From positions 62,001 through 126,000 of the forward strand of contig PHBO01000006.1 of the NCBI GenBank assembly GCA_002840645.1: a stretch of 64,000 bases of DNA. The letters run 5' to 3'. Source of the stretch: Candidatus Cloacimonetes bacterium HGW-Cloacimonetes-3 (GTDB lineage Bacteria > Cloacimonadota > Cloacimonadia > Cloacimonadales > Cloacimonadaceae). The notes beneath the pieces were generated by a model. The model ran no database searches, was not told the DNA's origin, and saw only the letters and a program-made list of their open reading frames with translations. Position numbers and translations under genes: made by a program. Shown here piece after piece: positions 63,637-64,000 of this stretch (positions are counted from its first letter, which is position 1; every line of letters starts with the position of its first letter).

Positions 63637-64000
63637 TTAAGTAAGCAGGAAATGAAGTTTTGCACCTTTGTTCACAATCTCCATCAGATCAAGAGCTTCA
63701 TCAATGCTCTTTGCCCGGCATAGCAAGCCATGTCCTTGCCAAATTAGAGCTTGTTTATCTGTGAACTTCTTACAGCTAAGCTCGGCGAGTTCCCTGCTAC
63801 CCGGCTTTGCATATTGGGTGATGGCTATTCCTTTGGGTAGATAGAGTGGTAACTCTGGCAGGAGAAATGCAAGATGTTTGTTTAACTTCGTTTCATCGGC
63901 ATAAATAGGCGTCTGTGACAAAGCGATCACTTCAGTGGGATGTGAATGCAGGAGACAGGGGAAAGCGCAGTTCAAATCGTTTGTATGGATCAATTTGTGG
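63637..64000 (-). CDS. Class II aldolase family protein (N-terminus cut by window edge)
   Basis: C-terminal part of a metal-dependent class II aldolase/adducin-fold protein; at least 121 residues before the frame leaves the window at base 64000. Visible zinc ligands are LLHSHPTEV (His-x-His) and WQGHGLL. The sequence around HSH, ALSQTPIY, LPKGIAITQYAKPGS and LIWQGHGLLCRA looks most like rhamnulose-1-phosphate aldolase (RhaD). The frame is open upstream (HKLIHTNDL), so a start cannot be stated. Substrate identity is inference from the C-terminal half only. Confidence 0.8.
   Translation of the reverse strand, partial: HKLIHTNDLNCAFPCLLHSHPTEVIALSQTPIYADETKLNKHLAFLLPELPLYLPKGIAITQYAKPGSRELAELSCKKFTDKQALIWQGHGLLCRAKSIDEALDLMEIVNKGAKLHFLLT

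Overview
The window reads as a chromosome segment from an anaerobic bacterium of the FCB group, most likely a member of Candidatus Cloacimonadota. This assignment is inferred from gene content, not from a marker comparison. It rests on four secreted proteins that end in a type IX secretion-like (YPNP...GIY) sorting domain, a C25-peptidase/PorV pair, a pyrophosphate-dependent phosphofructokinase, an archaeal-type prolyl-tRNA synthetase, a 2-hydroxyacyl-CoA dehydratase-type protein and moderate A+T content. Coding density is high, with genes on both strands. There is no rRNA, CRISPR array, prophage or intact insertion sequence.

Layout. 1-3.4 kb: an ABC exporter of NatAB type (minus strand, permease cut by the window edge), then a cupin and an M42 aminopeptidase. 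3.5-9.7 kb: a 58-residue zinc ribbon, rsmA, an outer-membrane barrel protein, the SRP RNA gene, a secreted M14 carboxypeptidase and two lipoproteins. 9.7-10.8 kb: a gene-free stretch with degenerate repeats. 10.8-16.2 kb (minus): two SGNH hydrolases, an MBOAT acyltransferase and mannose-6-phosphate isomerase, which look like a surface-polysaccharide acylation operon. 16.4-31.8 kb: a TonB-C-like lipoprotein, proS-cinA-purD, a giant C25 peptidase with PorV, then an envelope/exopolysaccharide run (lipoprotein, SLBB protein, BY-kinase) that overlaps ispE. 32-39.6 kb: prs, rplY-pth-rpsF-ssb-rpsR-(DUF2232)-rplI, a membrane protein, a DUF721 protein, rpe and ffh. 40-45.3 kb: a metalloprotease/propeller/barrel protein and a beta-helix secreted protein. 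45.6-51 kb: htpG behind a CIRCE-like operator, tRNA-Pro(GGG), an ABC-F ATPase and a dehydratase-like protein. 51-64 kb: dGTPase-like HD protein, a small hypothetical gene, an Omp28-like secreted protein, gdhA, pfp, dnaX, a glycosyltransferase, an ACT-like protein, glnS, a duplicated cysteine-rich protein and a truncated class II aldolase.

Genes that seem to work together are: the PorU/PorV-like pair and four candidate cargo proteins that carry its sorting domain; the SGNH-SGNH-MBOAT-manA operon with the SLBB/BY-kinase pair and the glycosyltransferase for surface polysaccharide; and the translation cluster. SRP RNA and Ffh both occur here, and each has an unusual residue in the region where they contact each other.

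The most unusual signal is a set of six long, nearly perfect intergenic palindromes at about 1.73, 9.77, 31.8, 39.8, 51.05 and 62.8 kb. They share an architecture: 19-36 bp arms, often built from a repeated 7-11 nt motif, a 3-13 nt loop, and an outer purine-rich flank resembling GCAAGCAGG. Their core sequences are mostly different. They sit in convergent, divergent and co-directional gaps alike and have no T-tract, so they are not ordinary terminators. Two of them are the same sequence in opposite orientations.
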